A DNA stretch of 64,000 nucleotides from Bifidobacterium asteroides (GCF_003202755.1 NZ_QGLK01000004.1:62001-126000); one strand, 5' to 3'; shown: positions 49,455-59,676, numbered from the stretch's first letter. The notes: generated from the letters alone by a model not told the origin. Program-made: numbers and translations.

Positions 49455-51929
49455 ATGACGAATCCTGTTATCGGCACCCCTTGGGCGAAGCTGGAGACCC
49501 CAATCGCCGAGGAGACCCTCGAGGCCGTCGACAAGTATTGGCGGGCGGCCAACTATCTTTCCATCGGACAGATTTATCTTCGCAGCAACCCCCTGATGAA
49601 GGAGCCCTTCACTCGGGAGGATGTCAAGCATCGTCTGGTCGGCCACTGGGGCACCACCCCCGGCCTGAACTTCCTGCTGGGCCATATCAACCGTCTGATC
49701 GCCGACCATCAACAGAACACCGTGATCATCATGGGCCCCGGCCACGGCGGCCCCGCCGGCACTTCGCAGTCCTACCTGGATGGCACCTACAGCGAGTACT
49801 ACCCCAAGATCACCAACGATGAGGCTGGCCTGCAGAAGTTCTTCCGCCAGTTCTCTTACCCGGGCGGCATCCCCTCCCACTTCGCGCCTGAGACCCCCGG
49901 GTCCATCCACGAGGGCGGCGAGCTGGGCTATGCCCTCTCCCACGCTTATGGCGCCATCATGAACAACCCCAGCCTCTTCGTGCCCTGCATCGTGGGCGAC
50001 GGCGAGGCCGAGACCGGCCCTCTGGCCACCGGCTGGCAGTCCAACAAGCTGGTCAACCCCCGCACCGACGGCATCGTCCTGCCCATCCTGCACCTGAACG
50101 GCTACAAGATCGCCAACCCGACCATTCTCTCGCGCATCTCTGACGAAGAGCTGCATGAGTACTTCCATGGCATGGGTTATGAGCCCTTCGAGTTCGTTGC
50201 CGGATTCGACGACGAGGATCATCTGTCCATCCACCGCCGCTTCGCCGACATGCTGGAGACCGTCTTCGACAAGATCTGCGACATCAAGGCCCGGGCCGAA
50301 ACCGACGACATGACTCGTCCCTTCTACCCCATGATCATCTTCCGCACACCCAAGGGCTGGACCTGCCCCAAGTTCATCGACGGCAAGAAGACCGAGGGAT
50401 CCTGGCGCGCCCACCAGGTGCCGCTGACCTCCGCCCGCGACACCGAGGCCCACTTCCAGATCCTCAAGAACTGGTTGGCCTCCTACAAGCCCGAGGAGCT
50501 CTTCGACGAGAAGGGCGCCGTGCGTCCCGAGGTCACCAGCTTCATGCCCAAGGGCGACCTACGCATCGGCGAGAACCCCAACGCCAATGGCGGCCGGCTG
50601 CTCAAGCCCCTGGAGCTGCCCGACATCCACGACTACGAGATCGACATCAAGAAGCACGGCCACGGCTGGGGCGCCACCGAGGCCACCCGCGTCCTGGGCT
50701 ACTACACCCGCGACGTACTGGCCAAGAACCCCACCGACTTCCGCATCTTCGGACCTGACGAGACGGCCTCCAACCGTCTGGCCGCCGCCTATGAGGTGAC
50801 CAACAAGCAGTGGGATGCCGACTACCTGTCGGAGCTGACCGACGAGCACATGGCCCACACCGGCCAGGTCATCGAGCAGCTCTCCGAGCACCAGATGGAA
50901 GGCTTCCTGGAGGGCTACCTGCTGACCGGACGCCACGGCATCTGGAGCTCCTATGAGTCCTTCGTGCACGTCATCGACTCCATGATCAATCAGCACGCCA
51001 AGTGGCTGGAGGCCACCGTCCGCGAGATCCCGTGGCGCAAGCCCATCGCCGGACTGAACCTCCTGGTCACCTCGCACGTCTGGCGTCAGGACCACAACGG
51101 GTTCTCCCACCAGGATCCCGGCTTCGTCGACATCCTGCTGAACAAGAACTTCAACAACGATCACGTGGTCAACATCTACTTCCCCGCCGATGCCAACATG
51201 CTGCTGAACGTGGGCGAGCGTTGCTACAAGTCGACCAACTGCATCAACGCCATCTTCGCCGGCAAGCAGCCCGCCGCCACCTATCAGAGCGTGGACGAGG
51301 CCGCCGCCGAGTTGGAGAAGGGGGCCGCCCGCTGGGATTGGGCCTCCAACGCCAAGAATGCCGAGGATGCTGATGTCGTCATCGCCACTGCAGGCGACAT
51401 CCCCACCCAAGAGGCCCTGGCCGCCGACGACATGCTGCAGAAGCTGGGCGTGAAGGTCCAGTTCGTCAACGTGGTCGACCTGTTGAAGATCCAGGACACC
51501 GAGGAAAACGATCAGGCCCTGTCCGATGAGGAGTTCACCGAGCTCTTCAGCAAGGACAAGCCGGTCCTGTTCGCCTTCCACGCATACCCCGGCTCCATCT
51601 ACCGCCTGATCCACGGACGTCCCAACCACGACAACTTCTCCGTGCACGGCTACGAGGAGCAGGGCTCCACCACCACGCCGTTCGACATGGTGCGCGTCAA
51701 CAACATGGATCGCTGGTGCCTGGCCGCCTCCGCCCTGAAGCTGGTGGATGCCGGCAAGTACGCCGACCAGATCGACAAGTGGACCAAGTTCCGCGACGAG
51801 GCCTTCCAGTTCGCCGTGGACAAGGGCTACGACCACCCCGATTACACCGATTGGGTCTGGCCCGATGCCAACCGCGCCGGCCAGGAGACCATCTCCGCCA
51901 CCGCCGCGACCGCCGGAGACAACGAGTGA
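49455..51929 (+). CDS. xfp: Xylulose-5-phosphate/fructose-6-phosphate phosphoketolase
   Basis: Xfp is the key enzyme of the bifid shunt: it splits fructose-6-P or xylulose-5-P with phosphate to acetyl-phosphate and erythrose-4-P or glyceraldehyde-3-P. The 824-residue protein has the thiamine diphosphate motif [18 protein letters not shown] (181-198), catalytic His64 and His97 ([17 protein letters not shown]) and the family length. Codon use is strongly biased to G/C-ending optimal codons, as for a very abundant protein. GGAG precedes the ATG; its own terminator follows. Confidence 0.97.
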   Translation: MTNPVIGTPWAKLETPIAEETLEAVDKYWRAANYLSIGQIYLRSNPLMKEPFTREDVKHRLVGHWGTTPGLNFLLGHINRLIADHQQNTVIIMGPGHGGPAGTSQSYLDGTYSEYYPKITNDEAGLQKFFRQFSYPGGIPSHFAPETPGSIHEGGELGYALSHAYGAIMNNPSLFVPCIVGDGEAETGPLATGWQSNKLVNPRTDGIVLPILHLNGYKIANPTILSRISDEELHEYFHGMGYEPFEFVAGFDDEDHLSIHRRFADMLETVFDKICDIKARAETDDMTRPFYPMIIFRTPKGWTCPKFIDGKKTEGSWRAHQVPLTSARDTEAHFQILKNWLASYKPEELFDEKGAVRPEVTSFMPKGDLRIGENPNANGGRLLKPLELPDIHDYEIDIKKHGHGWGATEATRVLGYYTRDVLAKNPTDFRIFGPDETASNRLAAAYEVTNKQWDADYLSELTDEHMAHTGQVIEQLSEHQMEGFLEGYLLTGRHGIWSSYESFVHVIDSMINQHAKWLEATVREIPWRKPIAGLNLLVTSHVWRQDHNGFSHQDPGFVDILLNKNFNNDHVVNIYFPADANMLLNVGERCYKSTNCINAIFAGKQPAATYQSVDEAAAELEKGAARWDWASNAKNAEDADVVIATAGDIPTQEALAADDMLQKLGVKVQFVNVVDLLKIQDTEENDQALSDEEFTELFSKDKPVLFAFHAYPGSIYRLIHGRPNHDNFSVHGYEEQGSTTTPFDMVRVNNMDRWCLAASALKLVDAGKYADQIDKWTKFRDEAFQFAVDKGYDHPDYTDWVWPDANRAGQETISATAATAGDNE

Positions 51930-51948
51930 TACGCTGATCCGACCCTGA

Positions 51949-51985
51949 AACCGCCCGTCATGCGCAGCCCGCATGGCGGGCGGTT
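51949..51985 (+). terminator. xfp terminator
   Basis: AACCGCCCG pairs with CGGGCGGTT, and an ATGCG/CGCAT pairing lies inside; TTTCTGT follows on the plus strand. It starts 20 bases after the xfp stop, so pta is probably transcribed from its own promoter or by partial readthrough. Confidence 0.85.
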
Positions 51986-52055
51986 TCTGTATACTGGACA
52001 AGGTTGTGAACAAAGCAGTCATCAAGCCAACCAAGTCCGGACAGGAGAAGACACA

Positions 52056-53744
52056 GTGAGTCTTGCAAGCATCACCATCATCAGCCCAGAAGCCGCCAAC
52101 GGCCGCAACGTCGTGGCCTACGGCCTGACCAGGGCCTTGAGCGCCAAAGCCAAAACGGCCGTATTCAGACCAATCGCCTGCAGGAAGCACCCATTGACCC
52201 CGGAACTGGTTGCAGCCAGTTCATTCCCGGATATGGATCCGGAAATCTGCCGCGGCAAGTGCCCCGGTCAAGCTACTGAGGACCCCATGCAGACCCGGGC
52301 CGATGTCCTCAACGCCTATGACGAGCTGGTGGAGGCCACCCATCCCGAGCGTGTCCTGGTTGTGGGAAGCGATGCCTCAAAGCTCTTTGACCCAGGTCTG
52401 TTTGCTCTGAATGCACAGATCGCGGCGGACCTGAGGTCCCCGGTCATGCTGGCCGTCTGCACCATCGGCAGGGAACCCGGCCAGGTCATGAAGACCGTGG
52501 CCGCCTGCCGACGAACCATCGAGGCCCAGGGAGCCGTACTTGCCGGTGTCTTCATCACCGGATGCCAGCCCGAGCAGAAAGCGCCACTTACCGAGGCCTT
52601 CCAGGAATACGACCTGCCGACCTGGACCGTCTCCAAGATGGACTTCGACACGGATCCGTCCGCCGATCAGGCCCGCCAGGCCACCAGCCAGACATTTCAG
52701 CAGGAGGTGGATGTCGACCAGGTGCTGAAGGCCGCCGAAGCCGCCAGCCCCAAGGCCACCACGCCTGTGGCCTTCCAGAACGATCTGCTGGCCAAAGCCA
52801 AGGCTGACAAGAAGACCATAGTTCTGCCCGAGGGTGGCGAGGACCGCATCATCAAGGCTGCCGACTACCTGCTGGAACGCGACATCGTCGACCTGATCAT
52901 CGTAGGCGACAAGGATTCCATTCTGGCGCGGGGCAAGGAGCTTGGCCTCAACAACTTGGGTAAGGCCTCCTTCCAGCCCATGGATGACGAGCAGGTGCTG
53001 GTCCCCATGGTCGATCGCCTCTGCCAGCTGCGCGCCAAGAAGGGCATGACCCCGGAGCAGGCACGCAAGCAGCTGGCGGATCCTTCATACTTCGGCACCA
53101 TGCTGGTGGTGTTGGGCAAGGCCGACGGCCTGGTATCCGGCTCGATCAACTCCACAGCCAACACGGTCCGTCCCGCTCTTCAGGTGATCAAGACCAAGCC
53201 GGGTGCCTCGCTGGTCTCCGGAGCCTTCCTCATGTGCTTCCCTGACCATGTGGCGGTCTTCGCCGACTGCGCTATCAACCTCAACCCGTCCTCGGAACAA
53301 CTGGCAGACATTGCTATTCAGTCAGCCCAAACCGCTCGCTCCTTCGGCGTGGACGCGCGCGTGGGCATGCTCTCCTACTCCACCTTGGGCTCAGGCAAGG
53401 GCCCGGATGTCGACCTGGTCGAAGAGGCCACCCGCTTGGCCAAGGAGAAGGCGCCGGACCTGCCCATCGTGGGCCCCATTCAATTCGACGCAGCCTGGTC
53501 CCCCACTGTGGCAGCCACCAAGGCCAAAGGCGATCCGGTTGCCGGAAAGGTCAATGTATTCGTCTTCCCCAGCCTGAGCGCAGGCAACATCGGCTATAAG
53601 GCCGTACAGCGCACCTCGGGCGCCCTAGCCATCGGACCTGTCCTGCAGGGTCTGAACAAGCCGGTCAACGACCTCTCACGCGGCGCCCTGGTGGCCGACA
53701 TCATCAACACGGTGGCCCTGACCGCCGTCGAGGCCCAGGACTGA
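52056..53744 (+). CDS. pta: Phosphate acetyltransferase
   Basis: Pta interconverts acetyl-phosphate and acetyl-CoA. The GTG at 52056 is chosen because AGGAGAAG lies about eight bases upstream, giving 562 residues. An N-terminal P-loop/DRTGG-like regulatory part (about 1-220) precedes the catalytic PTA_PTB domain with KTIVLPEGGEDRIIKAADYL, LVSGSINSTANTVRPAL and the late SLSAGNIGYKAVQR. It is placed between xfp and ackA as usual in bifidobacteria. A strong hairpin follows. Confidence 0.95.
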   Translation: MSLASITIISPEAANGRNVVAYGLTRALSAKAKTAVFRPIACRKHPLTPELVAASSFPDMDPEICRGKCPGQATEDPMQTRADVLNAYDELVEATHPERVLVVGSDASKLFDPGLFALNAQIAADLRSPVMLAVCTIGREPGQVMKTVAACRRTIEAQGAVLAGVFITGCQPEQKAPLTEAFQEYDLPTWTVSKMDFDTDPSADQARQATSQTFQQEVDVDQVLKAAEAASPKATTPVAFQNDLLAKAKADKKTIVLPEGGEDRIIKAADYLLERDIVDLIIVGDKDSILARGKELGLNNLGKASFQPMDDEQVLVPMVDRLCQLRAKKGMTPEQARKQLADPSYFGTMLVVLGKADGLVSGSINSTANTVRPALQVIKTKPGASLVSGAFLMCFPDHVAVFADCAINLNPSSEQLADIAIQSAQTARSFGVDARVGMLSYSTLGSGKGPDVDLVEEATRLAKEKAPDLPIVGPIQFDAAWSPTVAATKAKGDPVAGKVNVFVFPSLSAGNIGYKAVQRTSGALAIGPVLQGLNKPVNDLSRGALVADIINTVALTAVEAQD

Positions 53745-53776
53745 TCACCGTCCCTATAACGTCTATATAAACCTCT

Positions 53777-53824
53777 GGGGCTGCTGCTGGATCCTATCTC
53801 CAAAACCGATCCAGTAGCAGCCCC
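53777..53824 (+). terminator. pta terminator
   Basis: A 17-base arm starting GGGGCTGCTGCTGG pairs with 53808-53824 with one G-T wobble, around a 14-base loop. It begins 32 bases after the pta stop and is followed by AAAATC, so the T-run is weak on the plus strand. Confidence 0.7.
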
Positions 53825-53934
53825 AAAATCATGTCGGCCTGGCAATATACCGCGCCTTGTAAGGGCCGACGAGTAATCTTGAAGACTGATTGAGGAGCGC
53901 AGGCTCTATACAAGCACATCAGGAGGATGCCCCA

Positions 53935-55161
53935 ATGGCGAAAACCGTCCTAGTCATCAATTCGGGTTCAAGCTCGATCAAGTACCAGCTGGTCGATCTG
54001 GAGACCAGCCAGAGCCTGGCCTCGGGTCTGGTCGAGAAGATCGGTGAGCCCACCGACGGCCATTACAAGCACGAGGTCAACGGCGAGAAGCATGAGCTTG
54101 AGGAGCCCATCCACGATCATGAGGTCGGGCTCAAGCGTGTCCTGGGTTTCTTCAAGGAGTATGGTCCTGATTTGGACAAGGCCGGCATCATCGCCGTTGG
54201 CCACCGTGTCGTCCAGGGTGGAGCCATCTTCCCCAAGCCTGCACTCCTGACTAAGAAGACCCTGAGTCAGGTTAAGGATCTGGCTGTGCTGGCCCCTCTG
54301 CACAACGGACCAGAGGCAGAGGGCGCCGAAGTCATGAGCCGGCTGATGCCCCAGACCCCGCAGGTCTTCGTCTTCGACTCCTCCTTCTTCTTCGAACTGC
54401 CCAAGAAGGCCTCCACTTACGCTCTCAACAAGGACATTGCCAAGCAGTACCATATCCGTCGTTACGGCGCCCACGGCACCAGCCACCAGTATGTGGGCCA
54501 GCTGGTTCCCGGTCTGCTGGGCAAGCCTGCAGAAGGTCTGCGGCAGATCGTCCTACACATCGGCAACGGTGCTTCCGCTTCAGCGCAGGTCTCCGGGCAT
54601 CCCGTCGAGACCTCCATGGGTCTGACCCCACTGGAGGGCCTGGTCATGGGCGGCCGCACCGGCGACATCGACCCTGCCGTTGTCTTCCACCTGATCCGCA
54701 ACGCCCACATGAGCGTGGATGAGCTGGACACCCTCTTCAACAAGCGTTCCGGCATGACCGGCCTGACCGGACATGGCGACATGCGCGAGGTCCATAAGCT
54801 GATCGCCGAGGGCGATGAGGACGCCAAGCTGGCCCTGGATATCTACATCCACCGCATCGTCGGCTACATCGGCAACTACACGGCCCAGATGGGCGGCCTG
54901 GACGCTATCACCTTCACGGCCGGCGTTGGAGAGAATGATGAAATCGTGCGTCGCCGGGTCATCGAGCAGTTGGAGTCCTTCGGTGTGAAACTGGACCAGG
55001 AGAAGAACGACCAGCGGTCCAAGGAGGCCCGAATCATCTCCACCCCCGACAGCACGGTCGCCGTCTGCGTCATCCCCACCAACGAGGAACTCTCCATCGC
55101 GCGTCAGGCCGAGGTCGTCGCCAACCAGGGCGACGCCTACGGCAACAAGTTCCAGGCCTGA
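53935..55161 (+). CDS. ackA: Acetate kinase
   Basis: AckA makes ATP and acetate from acetyl-phosphate, the energy-yielding end step of the bifid shunt. The 408-residue protein begins MAKTVLVINSGSSSIKYQL, the ASKHA phosphate-1 signature, and has the His-containing HGTSHQYV, the ETSMGLTPLEGLVMGGRTGD segment and the late TFTAGVGEND motif. The ATG at 53935 follows AGGAGG by eight bases. A strong bidirectional terminator follows. Confidence 0.97.
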   Translation: MAKTVLVINSGSSSIKYQLVDLETSQSLASGLVEKIGEPTDGHYKHEVNGEKHELEEPIHDHEVGLKRVLGFFKEYGPDLDKAGIIAVGHRVVQGGAIFPKPALLTKKTLSQVKDLAVLAPLHNGPEAEGAEVMSRLMPQTPQVFVFDSSFFFELPKKASTYALNKDIAKQYHIRRYGAHGTSHQYVGQLVPGLLGKPAEGLRQIVLHIGNGASASAQVSGHPVETSMGLTPLEGLVMGGRTGDIDPAVVFHLIRNAHMSVDELDTLFNKRSGMTGLTGHGDMREVHKLIAEGDEDAKLALDIYIHRIVGYIGNYTAQMGGLDAITFTAGVGENDEIVRRRVIEQLESFGVKLDQEKNDQRSKEARIISTPDSTVAVCVIPTNEELSIARQAEVVANQGDAYGNKFQA

Positions 55162-55255
55162 CCGCTGACTTTACCTATCCTCAAAAATTTGAATAACGAT
55201 TGCAGGATGGATGATTGTGATTGGGGTCTGGTTCTAAGAACTTGCTCTCGAAACG

Positions 55256-55301
55256 AAGAAGGTCGGTGACCACAGCAATGCATGTGGTCACCGACCTTCT
55301 T
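55256..55301. terminator. Bidirectional terminator of ackA and hisN
   Basis: AAGAAGGTCGGTGACCACA pairs perfectly with its complement 83-301 (19-base stem, 8-base loop). It lies between two convergent genes and has A/T tracts on both sides, so it should terminate both strands. Confidence 0.9.
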
Positions 55302-55308
55302 GTATATG

Positions 55309-56109
55309 TCAATCCCCGAGGGCCGCCAAGGCCTCCTTGTGCAGAAGACTGTTGCTGGCCAGACCATTGCCTCCCCAGGGACCCTGGTTGCCTGCCAGGT
55401 CGGTGAAGCTGCCCCCTGCCTCGGTCACGATGGGGACCAGCGCACCCATGTCGTAGAGGTCCAGTTCCGGCTCGGCCGCCAGGTCGATGGCCCCCTGGGC
55501 CAGGAGCATGTACTGCCAGAAGTCGCCGAATCCACGCAGGCGCCAGATCCGATCGGTCAGGTCCAGAAGCCGCTCCCGTCGGCCTATGGCCTTCCAGCCG
55601 GTCAGCGATGACAAGGACATGGAAGCGTCTTCCATCCGGTCCACTCCTGATACGTGGATGACCTTGGGGGCTTCGCCCTGACGCGCCATGTAGGCTCCCT
55701 GACCCTGTGCAGCGTACCAGCGTGTGCCCAGCATAGGGGCCGATACCGCGCCGACCACCATCTGATGGTCTGCCTCCAAGCCGATCAGGGTCGCCCAGAC
55801 GGGGACTCCGCGCACATAGTTCTTGGTCCCGTCAATCGGATCGATGATCCACCGTCTGCCGTTGGACTCCTGCTTTCCCAACTCCTCGGCATAGATGGTA
55901 TCGTTCGGTCTAGCTCGGGCAAGGACGCGACGAATTACCGCCTCCGCCTCTTTGTCGGCCTGGGTGACCGGGGTATTGTCCGCCTTGCGTTCCACCTTAA
56001 GATCTGGCGACTTGAAGTAACCCATGGTGACCTGATCGGCCTGATCGGCCATGGCGATGGCCAGATCCAGATCCTCCTGCCAGGTCTGCCTTTCATCCTC
56101 GATGCTCAT
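55309..56109 (-). CDS. hisN: Histidinol-phosphatase, inositol monophosphatase family
   Basis: HisN removes phosphate from histidinol phosphate in histidine synthesis; inositol monophosphatases share the fold. The 266-residue protein shows the metal-binding motifs: Glu-Glu in IYAEELGKQE, IDPIDGTKNYVRGVPVWATL and the late DLYDMGALVPIVTEAGG. The ATG at 56109, with AAGGAG upstream, replaces an in-frame extension. It lies 32 bases after aroA, so it may share its transcript. The exact substrate is inferred from actinobacterial annotation habits. Confidence 0.78.
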   Translation of the reverse strand: MSIEDERQTWQEDLDLAIAMADQADQVTMGYFKSPDLKVERKADNTPVTQADKEAEAVIRRVLARARPNDTIYAEELGKQESNGRRWIIDPIDGTKNYVRGVPVWATLIGLEADHQMVVGAVSAPMLGTRWYAAQGQGAYMARQGEAPKVIHVSGVDRMEDASMSLSSLTGWKAIGRRERLLDLTDRIWRLRGFGDFWQYMLLAQGAIDLAAEPELDLYDMGALVPIVTEAGGSFTDLAGNQGPWGGNGLASNSLLHKEALAALGD

Positions 56110-56141
56110 AACACGGCTCCTTTCGCTTGAATCGCTCTGGT

Positions 56142-57500
56142 TCAGCCTTGAACCTCGCCTGCCAGCATTCGCTTCCACATTCCCGGGAAGTCAGGCATGG
56201 TCTTGGCCGTGGTACCGATGTTACGCACCCGGATGCCGGGTATCTTAAGACCAATCATGGCGGCGAAAGTAGCCATGCGATGGTCGGCATAGGTCTCCAT
56301 GACGGCCCCGTGCATACGCTGAGTCGGCACAGGCTCAATGGCCAGGCCATCATCCAGTTCGCGGGCTCGACCTCCTATTCTGGTGATTTCCGTGGCCAGC
56401 GCCTTCAGCCGGTTGGTCTCATGACCACGCAGGTGGCCGATGCCGTGCAGGCGACTGGGCCCGTCCGCAAAAACCAGGATGGCTGCAATAGATGGCACAA
56501 TCTCCCCCGCGGGAGACAGATCGAAGTCGCCGAGTCCATGGATGGCCTCCCCGCCGGTCACCCTGCATGTGGCGCTACCCTGCACGTCGCGAACCCTGTT
56601 TACCTTCGCGCCCATAATCTCCAGATACCTGGGCAGCAAGCCACCTGGCTGTGTGGTCCGGTCTGGCCAGTTGGGCACACTGACTTGCCCACCTCCTATC
56701 AAAGCCGCTCCCAGGAAAGGGGCCGCATTTGACAGGTCGGGCTCCACCTGGACCTGATCAGGCAGCTGCGTCCCACCAGTTCCTCTACCTTCAACGCTCC
56801 ACCTGCAGCGGTCGGGATTGGCCTGAACCTGGACTCCGGCCTGACGTAGGTCTTCAACGGTCATGGCAATATGAGGAAGACTGGGGAGATGCTGGCCAGA
56901 GTGAACGATGGTCATAGTGCCATCAGCCCTGGCAGCCAGCAGCAGAAGGCCAGAAATGAACTGCGAGGATGCCGAGGAGTCTATGGTCACCTCTCTGCCA
57001 ACTAGATGAGTCGGCGGCGTGAGCACAAAGGGCAGGAAGCCCTCTTGGCCCAGGTACTCGATCCTGGCTCCCAGCTGGGTCAGGCCGTCCAACAGGGGCC
57101 TCATAGGGCGCCGATAGGCCTGCTGGTCTCCGTAGAAGTGTGTGGGGCCGTCAGCCAGCATGGCCAGGCCCGGCACGAAACGCATGACGGTTCCAGCCAG
57201 TCCGCAGTCCACCCGGGCGCTGCCGCGGAAACGGCCACCTGCCGGTGGAATGACCGTTACATTCGTAGGGTCGTCCAAATCAACCCGACAGTCCACGCCG
57301 AGAGCCTCCAGGGCCCCGATCATCAGGTCCGTATCACGCGACCTGAGCAGACCGGTCAGCCTGACGGGGCGGCTTCCCAGGGCCGCCAGAATCAGATACC
57401 TGTTCGAGAGGGACTTGCTTCCCGGTATGGTCACCGTTGCATCCAAGGGGCCATCGGCTTGCGGCGCCGCCCATATCTCTTCCACTGTCATGGTCACCAT
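56142..57500 (-). CDS. aroA: 3-phosphoshikimate 1-carboxyvinyltransferase (EPSP synthase)
   Basis: AroA joins shikimate-3-phosphate and phosphoenolpyruvate. The 452-residue protein has the IPGSKSLSNR N-terminal motif, DCGLAGTVMRFVPGLAM, the QQAYRRPMRPLLDGL phosphate clamp and C-terminal GHETNRLKALATEI. The classic catalytic Asp region reads SPAGEIVPSIAAI, the form usual in actinobacteria. The start is uncertain because no Shine-Dalgarno site is visible at either ATG (57500 or 57491). It and the aroC-aroKB-aroQ operon cover much of the shikimate pathway. Confidence 0.93.
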   Translation of the reverse strand: MVTMTVEEIWAAPQADGPLDATVTIPGSKSLSNRYLILAALGSRPVRLTGLLRSRDTDLMIGALEALGVDCRVDLDDPTNVTVIPPAGGRFRGSARVDCGLAGTVMRFVPGLAMLADGPTHFYGDQQAYRRPMRPLLDGLTQLGARIEYLGQEGFLPFVLTPPTHLVGREVTIDSSASSQFISGLLLLAARADGTMTIVHSGQHLPSLPHIAMTVEDLRQAGVQVQANPDRCRWSVEGRGTGGTQLPDQVQVEPDLSNAAPFLGAALIGGGQVSVPNWPDRTTQPGGLLPRYLEIMGAKVNRVRDVQGSATCRVTGGEAIHGLGDFDLSPAGEIVPSIAAILVFADGPSRLHGIGHLRGHETNRLKALATEITRIGGRARELDDGLAIEPVPTQRMHGAVMETYADHRMATFAAMIGLKIPGIRVRNIGTTAKTMPDFPGMWKRMLAGEVQG

Positions 57501-57615
57501 GGTAACCGCAGGCGCAGAGCTGTTTCCGCTCCCTGCTCACCCCTAGAGGTCCAGTGGGGACCCGACCCTGTGCTATATTGATACATTGTGCCCATACGGT
57601 GATACTGATGGGCGC

Positions 57616-57689
57616 CGGGCTATAGCGCAGCTTGGTAGCGCGCCTGCTTTGGGTGCAGGATGTCGCCGGTTCAAATCCGGCTAGCCCGA
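57616..57689 (+). tRNA. tRNA-Pro(TGG)
   Basis: The acceptor CGGGCTA (57616-57622) pairs with TAGCCCG (57682-57688), with A57689 as discriminator. The anticodon stem CCTGC/GCAGG holds the loop TTTGGGT, anticodon TGG. The T-arm GCCGG/CCGGC with TTCAAAT is normal. No encoded CCA. The stop of a gene on the opposite strand lies inside its 3' half. Confidence 0.96.
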
Positions 57690-58966
57690 CTTTTGCTTTT
57701 AGCCCATTCGGGAGTCGGATCCTTGGCGTTCATGCCCAGCAATCCCATAAGAAAAATCACGAGAGCCAGAAGGCCGGTAAGGCTCGCATAAATCGACATG
57801 GTGATGGCGATGCCGACCAGATTTCCCAGCGTTAGAAAAAACATCTGCCCCAGAGGCGCCCCTATCATCATGACAGTCTGTACCACTCCCATAGTTGCAG
57901 CCAGGTGGTCCTCACCCACTGTGCTGATGAGCATGGTCATGAACCGAGGGTTGATCTTGCCCAAAAGATAGTTCATGACCAGGAGCGGAAGGAAGAGCAG
58001 TGCAGGAATGTGCAGCCAGACCAAGTTGACCCCCACCATGGCGGCTGCGACCATGACTCCGGTCAGCAGGTGTGCCATGGGCAACCGCCGGAGCGGATCT
58101 GCGGCGAGAAGTGCACCGAGGATGAGTCCCAGGGAAGAGATGCCGTTGACAGCGGCTATGGTCGTGCCATAGCTTCCCCACCAGACCCCAGGCATGGAGA
58201 TAAGCCCCAGATTGAGCAGGGGCTGCAGAGCTGTCCCCAGAAGGTTGACCAGACAGCCGAAGCCCACCATCAGGACCAGGAATGTAGAGCTGCGGAACTC
58301 CCCCAAGGCCATACGGAGGCTGGATGCCAGGCCCGAAGGCTTGTCTGCCGGTGAACCATTGCTCGCAACCTCAACCCTCGTGAATTCTCGATAGCCGATG
58401 GCCACCAGAATCCCCGCCAGAAGGAAGGTGGCGGCGTTGATCAGCGCAAATACAGCGAATCTGTTGCCCAGGAGGGCAATCAACACTGCGCCTCCGCCTG
58501 CACTGATGACGGCCGCAACACTGGAGGCGGCCGAGGTGATCGAAGTAGCCTGGTGAAGCTGGCCAGGCAGGACCAGATGTTTGAGGACAGGCATCCACAG
58601 ACTGCCTGCATACCCCTCCAGCATGGAGGATGCCATGTCCATGGCTACCAACAGCAGAAAGACAGGCAGGCTCTTGGACCTGCCAATCGTCATGGCCATG
58701 ACAAGATAGACACATACCTGAATCAGCTTGATCACCAGCTGCATCCGCGTCTTGTGCACGGTCCTGTCGGCCAGGTATCCGGTCAGGATGGCCGTCAGGG
58801 CTGGAGCCACCCAGGCCATTGAGGCTATGGAGACAGCCAGTCCGGCAAAGGGCATGGTCTGGGCATAGACGATGAAGACGATGTTGAAGAGCTCGCCTCC
58901 GGCCGTATTCAACAGACTGGCCAGAACCATGGTCACAAAGGGCTTGTTCTTCAGAAGCTCCTGCAT
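57671..58966 (-). CDS. MFS transporter ending inside tRNA-Pro
   Basis: From the ATG at 58966 (GGGGGC upstream) the protein has about 431 residues and eleven or twelve membrane segments, with the loop motif LTGYLADRTVHKTRM, as in MFS drug exporters. Its last six codons and stop are antisense to the 3' part of tRNA-Pro (57671-57689), so its natural C-terminus may have been replaced. It is the last gene of the MFS-permease-ATPase group under an operator-linked TetR regulator. Confidence 0.8.
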   Translation of the reverse strand: MQELLKNKPFVTMVLASLLNTAGGELFNIVFIVYAQTMPFAGLAVSIASMAWVAPALTAILTGYLADRTVHKTRMQLVIKLIQVCVYLVMAMTIGRSKSLPVFLLLVAMDMASSMLEGYAGSLWMPVLKHLVLPGQLHQATSITSAASSVAAVISAGGGAVLIALLGNRFAVFALINAATFLLAGILVAIGYREFTRVEVASNGSPADKPSGLASSLRMALGEFRSSTFLVLMVGFGCLVNLLGTALQPLLNLGLISMPGVWWGSYGTTIAAVNGISSLGLILGALLAADPLRRLPMAHLLTGVMVAAAMVGVNLVWLHIPALLFLPLLVMNYLLGKINPRFMTMLISTVGEDHLAATMGVVQTVMMIGAPLGQMFFLTLGNLVGIAITMSIYASLTGLLALVIFLMGLLGMNAKDPTPEWAKSKSRASRI

Positions 58967-58979
58967 GGTCAGCCCCCGA

Positions 58980-59675
58980 TCAGGGCAGTTCAATATTCAT
59001 AAGGGTGCGGTGAAGCAGCCACCAGGCCGGCAGAGAGGCCAGAAAGATGATCAGCAGCACCAGCGCAGACAACAACGGGGAGAGGGAGAGCAGGTTGCTA
59101 ACCACAGCGTCAAGCAAGAGCAGGACTGTAAACATGATAGGCAGCGAGCGCTTCCAGAAGCCTATAGAAAGGGCTATGCCTACAAGCCCCACCAGTCCCG
59201 CAAGACTGATAACCATCATGAGGAGAACCCGTCCGAACAGACTGCCTGGCGAACCCATCCCGAGCGAACCCACAAGGCGGTCGACCAGCAGCAAGACGGT
59301 CAGGGTAATGGCCGTCCCCGCCAGGTAGGACAGGGACGTGAAGAAGCCGACGAAGATCAGCTTGGCCAGCAGGATTCGGTCCCGCGAAATAGGGCACGAC
59401 AGGGTGAGCGCCAGATTCCTCCCCGTGTAGGGGTCAATGAAGACCAGGTTGCAGAGGGCAGCGGCCACCAAAGAGAAACCCACCAGAAGGATGACCATGG
59501 TCATCTGCAGCACGAAGGCCAGGCTGGACAGTCGAGGATCAGATCGGCCGCTCGTGTGGCCAATGGCCAGGAACATGCCTCCCAGGGCCAAGGCTGCGGC
59601 TACAACTGCCAGCCCTCCAAGGATGCAGGGCCAGAGTCTCGTCTTTTTCAGCTCCAATTTCAGCAGCGTTTTCAT
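58980..59675 (-). CDS. ABC-2 type permease
   Basis: The 231-residue protein has six predicted membrane segments: IPLAILGGLAVVAAALALGG-like first segment (about 18-38), then five more ending near residue 225. This is the small ABC-2 permease pattern for a bacitracin/lantibiotic-type exporter. It follows the ATPase by one base and precedes the MFS gene by 13 bases. Its partner ATPase and TetR regulator suggest drug or peptide extrusion. Confidence 0.78.
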   Translation of the reverse strand: MKTLLKLELKKTRLWPCILGGLAVVAAALALGGMFLAIGHTSGRSDPRLSSLAFVLQMTMVILLVGFSLVAAALCNLVFIDPYTGRNLALTLSCPISRDRILLAKLIFVGFFTSLSYLAGTAITLTVLLLVDRLVGSLGMGSPGSLFGRVLLMMVISLAGLVGLVGIALSIGFWKRSLPIMFTVLLLLDAVVSNLLSLSPLLSALVLLIIFLASLPAWWLLHRTLMNIELP

Positions 59676-59676
59676 A

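Noticed and set aside
50559-52190. A 543-residue open frame antisense to xfp
   Set aside because: Shadow of the strongly codon-biased xfp; no family motif and no ribosome-binding site.
56142-57500. Apparent loss of the catalytic Asp in AroA
   Set aside because: The SPAGEIVPSIAAI form is usual in actinobacterial EPSP synthases, so it is not a defect.
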